Origin: Mucilaginibacter auburnensis
GTDB lineage: Bacteria > Bacteroidota > Bacteroidia > Sphingobacteriales > Sphingobacteriaceae
NCBI RefSeq assembly: GCF_002797815.1
Contig: NZ_PGFJ01000002.1
Location: 992,001 to 1,056,000 of the forward strand
Direction of reading: 5' to 3'
DNA length: 64,000 nt
Made by a program: the position numbers and the translations under genes. Position 1 is the first letter of the stretch. Every line of letters begins with the position of its first letter. Positions 61,052 to 64,000 of the stretch are shown piece by piece. The notes below the pieces were generated by a model that worked only from the letters and a program-made list of their open reading frames with translations, searched no databases and was not told where the DNA came from.

Positions 61052-62143
61052 TTAACCACCATCAGCAAAACGGCGCCTCAATTTCAACATTGGCTTTTCA
61101 AAAAAATAATAGGATATTGAAGCAACGCCAAGCGCGCCAGCAATGTTGATTAGCTTTGAAGACGTTAAAACACTGTCGGTTGATAGTAAAAATAATTGCT
61201 GCCAGATATAAATGCTGTAAGATATTAAACCGATAAAACGGATGATTGGATTGCTTAACAGTTGGGTGAAAAAGCTAAACGGGTTAAGGTTAAGAACAAT
61301 TACCGTTGCAATAAGGGATGGGAACACAAACAAGCCGCAGTATGGTATTGGCAATATAAATTTCTCGGTATGAATTAATACTGCGATTATAAAAAGCACA
61401 AAACTTAAATATCTATTCGAACTTGTGCTTTTAATCACCACTACACCTTTGAATAACAATATGGCGGCAAATGACCCTATTAATATACACACGGTTTTTC
61501 CAAAAAGATTGATGATCACGAATGCAGCTGCGTGAAGTAAGTGATTGGTGTAAAATGCCCCCGTATTTGTGTAGCCTAAAAACGCTATTATGGGAATAAA
61601 TACAATAAGACACATAACCACTTTAATGTATTTGTTTATGCTGGTGACTAACAGAAAAGGAAACAAAATGTAAAACTGCTCCTCAACAGACAAGCTCCAA
61701 AAATGACCAACATACCAACTGTCGCCTTTTATGAAAGGTATATTCTGATAAAAAAACGCGGCAGACAAAAATGATTTTAAGTCAACTTTAAGTACCGAGA
61801 AGTAACTAAGGAGTAAAAGCGTTAGTAAATACAGATAGGCTACCGGTAATATCCTGAATAGCCTCCTGATGTAAAATCTTTTAAGAGAAATCTTATTAAA
61901 GACAATTTTTTCTTTGATAAGCAATGAAGTGATCAAAAAGCCACTTATTACGAAAAAAATCTCAACACCAATATCACCTGCAAAATATTTACTAAAGCGG
62001 GTATCCATAAATACATGGCTTAGCATAACAATTATTATCGCCACCCCGCGTAAACCATCAAGTCCGATGAAATGCTTACTACTTAAACGTGCGGGTACAG
62101 ACACCTCGTTCTTAATCAGTGTCGAGAAAAAAATAGTAACCAA
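61052..62143 (-). CDS. Acyltransferase-3 family (OafA/YrhL-like) membrane protein
   Basis: 363 residues with about ten membrane helices. The signature HFIGLDGLRGVAIIIVMLSH, VEIFFVISGFLI and GHFWSLSVEEQFYILFP are typical of acyltransferase 3, which adds acetyl groups to O-antigen or other polysaccharides. It is AT-rich and opposite to the late operon. Together with the FkbM gene it suggests lysogenic change of the host surface to block reinfection. Confidence 0.9.
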   Translation of the reverse strand: MVTIFFSTLIKNEVSVPARLSSKHFIGLDGLRGVAIIIVMLSHVFMDTRFSKYFAGDIGVEIFFVISGFLITSLLIKEKIVFNKISLKRFYIRRLFRILPVAYLYLLTLLLLSYFSVLKVDLKSFLSAAFFYQNIPFIKGDSWYVGHFWSLSVEEQFYILFPFLLVTSINKYIKVVMCLIVFIPIIAFLGYTNTGAFYTNHLLHAAAFVIINLFGKTVCILIGSFAAILLFKGVVVIKSTSSNRYLSFVLFIIAVLIHTEKFILPIPYCGLFVFPSLIATVIVLNLNPFSFFTQLLSNPIIRFIGLISYSIYIWQQLFLLSTDSVLTSSKLINIAGALGVASISYYFFEKPMLKLRRRFADGG

Positions 62144-62289
62144 CCTTCAGAATAAATATTACGCTAATATATCAAAATAGCTCATCAATGTGCCGCGTAG
62201 CATTTCTCTCAGTTTGAGATGTTCTGACTACACACGCACTGCGATTAACAGTCATTTCCAACCATTACTTTACCATTAAACCCACTACT

Positions 62290-62646
62290 ATGATCTCCAC
62301 TCTCCTGCCCTTGCTGTGCTCGGCAGCATGCGCTGCGCTGATAACATTTTTGGCAAGCCGCAAAAAAACTGTCGCCGAAACACAGCTTTTCAATACCGAG
62401 GTATACAGCACTATGCTTGGTGATCTGCGTGCGCAACTCAACCTGCAGGGCGACCAATTAAAAAACCAGGCACAGCAAATACTAAATCTCCAAAAAAAAG
62501 AGACTGAAAATATGCGTGTCATCCATCAGCAGCAAAAGCGCGAACGGGAATACCTCAACAAGATAAAACACCTGGAAACTACTATCCGTCAAATGGAATC
62601 AAGAATTAATCACCTTCAATACCAACTTTATGGAAAGCAAAACTAA
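62290..62646 (+). CDS. Membrane-anchored coiled-coil phage protein
   Basis: 118 residues. An N-terminal hydrophobic helix (about 5-22) is followed by a long coiled coil (about 45-115, DQLKNQAQQILNLQKKETEN). It overlaps the next gene by 17 bases. In the lysis cassette it could be a holin partner or an i-spanin-like helper, but no u-spanin partner is needed because a u-spanin candidate lies downstream. Confidence 0.6.
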   Translation: MISTLLPLLCSAACAALITFLASRKKTVAETQLFNTEVYSTMLGDLRAQLNLQGDQLKNQAQQILNLQKKETENMRVIHQQQKREREYLNKIKHLETTIRQMESRINHLQYQLYGKQN

Positions 62647-63037
62647 ACACAAAGCTTCACCGCATAGCTTCTTTTTAAAATACAATGAATACCTGCTTAT
62701 GGCAGCTGCAATATTGTTGTTTTGGGTCTCGCCGGTATTATTGCGAGCCATAGATCCAACAGCCGGCAGCTATGACATCGGCGTATTACAAATACCTATT
62801 ACCGCCATTATCAGCTTCTGTATTTTTCAATCGGTAGTTTGGATAACTCTTAAGTTAAACTGGCTGTCGCTGCGCACTTATTTTGAACAGGAATTTATTA
62901 ACGACTTTAAGCATTTACCGGCATGGCTAAAAATTATTATCTCATTATCGGTTTACTTTTTATTAATGTTTTCGCTTGTGTTGCTCAATCAAGTGATACA
63001 AGGGCAAGCGTACAGCGTACCTATGCCAGCCAGATAG
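62630..63037 (+). CDS. Holin-like membrane protein
   Basis: 135 residues with about three membrane helices (about 20-40, 50-75 and 105-125), charged termini and a small soluble loop. It directly overlaps the endolysin gene, which begins inside its 3' end. Size, topology and position suit a class I or III holin. The sequence is not close to a named family that I recognise. Confidence 0.65.
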   Translation: MESKTKHKASPHSFFLKYNEYLLMAAAILLFWVSPVLLRAIDPTAGSYDIGVLQIPITAIISFCIFQSVVWITLKLNWLSLRTYFEQEFINDFKHLPAWLKIIISLSVYFLLMFSLVLLNQVIQGQAYSVPMPAR

Positions 63038-63453
63038 GCATCCGCGAACTTACAGGCAATAATGATGGCAAACAGGTTGAGGCCTACCTTAAATATGTAG
63101 GTCTACCAAAAGGCAATCCGTGGTGTGCAGCATTTGTGTGTTGGGTGCTTGGTCAAAACAATGTGTCCAATCCTCAAAATGGGTATTGCCCGGCCTTATT
63201 CATTTCTAAAAACCAGGTATGGAAGCGCAACGCCCAAAACAATCGTACTCCGCTTACAGGTGATGTATTCGGCATTTATTTTAAGGAGAAAGGCCGCATT
63301 GCTCATGTTGGTTTTGTTGACAAATGGACAAGCACCACAGTAAATACCGTTGAAGGAAACACAAATGACGCCGGTAGCCGGGAAGGCGACGGCGTGTACA
63401 GAAAAATTAGACTAACCCGGCAGATCTATGCCGTAACACAATTTATTAAATGA
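62923..63453 (+). CDS. Sec-exported CHAP-domain endolysin
   Basis: 176 residues. The start at 62923 supplies a signal peptide (about 1-22, ending CVAQ), so the protein can be exported without a holin hole. The CHAP domain has Cys68 in NPWCAAFVCW, His128 in RIAHVGFV and an acidic residue in TVEGNTND (about 144). It is a cysteine peptidase/amidase that cuts peptidoglycan. Its first 115 bases lie in the holin gene, and its stop overlaps the next start (ATGA). Confidence 0.85.
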   Translation: MAKNYYLIIGLLFINVFACVAQSSDTRASVQRTYASQIGIRELTGNNDGKQVEAYLKYVGLPKGNPWCAAFVCWVLGQNNVSNPQNGYCPALFISKNQVWKRNAQNNRTPLTGDVFGIYFKEKGRIAHVGFVDKWTSTTVNTVEGNTNDAGSREGDGVYRKIRLTRQIYAVTQFIK

Positions 63454-64000
63454 AAAATTACCTTATCATACTTTGCTTAATTGTTTTATCCGGATGCGCA
63501 AAAAAAATGCACATTACTGATAATTATGCCTCAACAACTAAAATAAAAACTACCGGTGATACATCTACTCATAAAAGCCTGTTGGTTGTGGACAAAACAA
63601 AAACCTTTAGAATGAGGCAAGTCGACACCATTGTAACCGTAGCAGGTGGCGCTTTAAGCGGTTACTTATCGCCATTACAAACAGCGAATGACACTTCTGC
63701 TTACTTTGAAAACGAAGACCTGTCTGTAGTGCTCAATGTAAACAGTTTGGGGTATACCCGTTTTATAGCCAGGTCTAAGCCCAAAAAAGTACCTGTACAA
63801 ATACTTGAACAAACATCAGTGTATAATGATGTAACAACAAATGAGGATGCTCAGGTTGACACAAAATCGTCAACAGAAGTTAAAACGGCTTTAAATCAAA
63901 CGCATTCAATAAAACAAAGCACACCTTCTACAAGCGTATGGTTTAATTTAGTATTGGTAACTATTTTGGCAATTGTAGTGATCTGGTTGATTAGGAAAAT
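63450..64000 (+). CDS. Unimolecular-spanin-like lipoprotein (3' end outside window)
   Basis: An open frame from the ATG at 63450 past the window edge (183 codons seen). The N-terminus is MKNYLIILCLIVLSGC with lipobox LSGC and Cys16; the last visible segment WFNLVLVTILAIVVIWLI is a membrane helix. A lipoprotein start plus a C-terminal membrane helix joined by a periplasmic rod is the plan of u-spanins, which fuse inner and outer membranes in the last lysis step. The rod here is S/T-rich and partly beta-like. Confidence 0.7.
   Translation, partial: MKNYLIILCLIVLSGCAKKMHITDNYASTTKIKTTGDTSTHKSLLVVDKTKTFRMRQVDTIVTVAGGALSGYLSPLQTANDTSAYFENEDLSVVLNVNSLGYTRFIARSKPKKVPVQILEQTSVYNDVTTNEDAQVDTKSSTEVKTALNQTHSIKQSTPSTSVWFNLVLVTILAIVVIWLIRK

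Larger units (their letters stand above)
36690..64000. mobile_element. Siphovirus-like prophage, partial (right end beyond window)
   Basis: Repressors, terminase, tail, tape measure, prohead protease, capsid, portal, fibre, modification genes and a lysis cassette follow one another. The left border lies between the DinB gene (ends 36597) and the minus-strand HTH gene. No integrase, recombinase or replication gene and no att direct repeat was found in view. Confidence 0.85.

Overview
The window looks like a chromosome segment of a Bacteroidetes bacterium, most like Sphingobacteriaceae (Mucilaginibacter or Pedobacter type). This rests on Bacteroidetes-style promoters (TTTG - 19 nt - TAnnTTTG), a lack of purine-rich ribosome sites, TonB receptors with a carboxypeptidase-like regulatory domain, and families such as DUF3810, DUF2911 and DUF4870. 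The assignment is inferred from gene content, not from a marker gene. No rRNA, tRNA or CRISPR array was seen.

Bases 1-8855 hold a partial CotH-like protein, a DUF892 protein, a zinc alcohol dehydrogenase, a signalling cluster (hybrid histidine kinase, FIST sensor, single-domain response regulator), thymidine kinase, a long acidic protein of unknown role and a DivIC/FtsB-like division protein. Bases 8901-12899 form an NAD salvage locus: an NrtR-like Nudix regulator, then a tight operon of NadM-Nudix, NAMPT and a PRPP-synthetase-like enzyme. On paper this operon converts ADP-ribose plus nicotinamide back to NAD+. A promoter with three TGCGTA half-sites precedes nadM. Copies of a ~117 bp intergenic repeat flank this locus.

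Bases 13437-36597 are mainly ordinary chromosome: rsmI-DUF1572-lnt, serS, two paralogous XRE/DUF4870 membrane regulators, an ECF sigma factor, murB, small secreted proteins, DUF1275, DUF3810 and DUF2911 genes, a probable structured small RNA, a GT39-type glycosyltransferase, an MFS transporter, a DEGS-like (eukaryote-type) sphingolipid desaturase and a metal-linked TonB/PepSY/HMBD cluster.

From about 36.7 kb to the window end lies a siphovirus-like prophage: HTH and S24 repressors on the minus strand, then terminase, a tail assembly chaperone with a probable -1 frameshift, tail proteins, tape measure, Clp-type prohead protease, capsid, portal, connector, fibre and LamG proteins. These are followed by FkbM methyltransferase and acyltransferase cargo genes and a lysis cassette ending in a u-spanin-like gene cut by the window edge. 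Tail genes precede head genes, which is unusual. No integrase or replication genes are in view. The most unusual locus is 47.2-51.1 kb: a divergent pair (a tiny minus-strand gene plus the 5' end of the tape-measure gene) is present three times in different states of decay.
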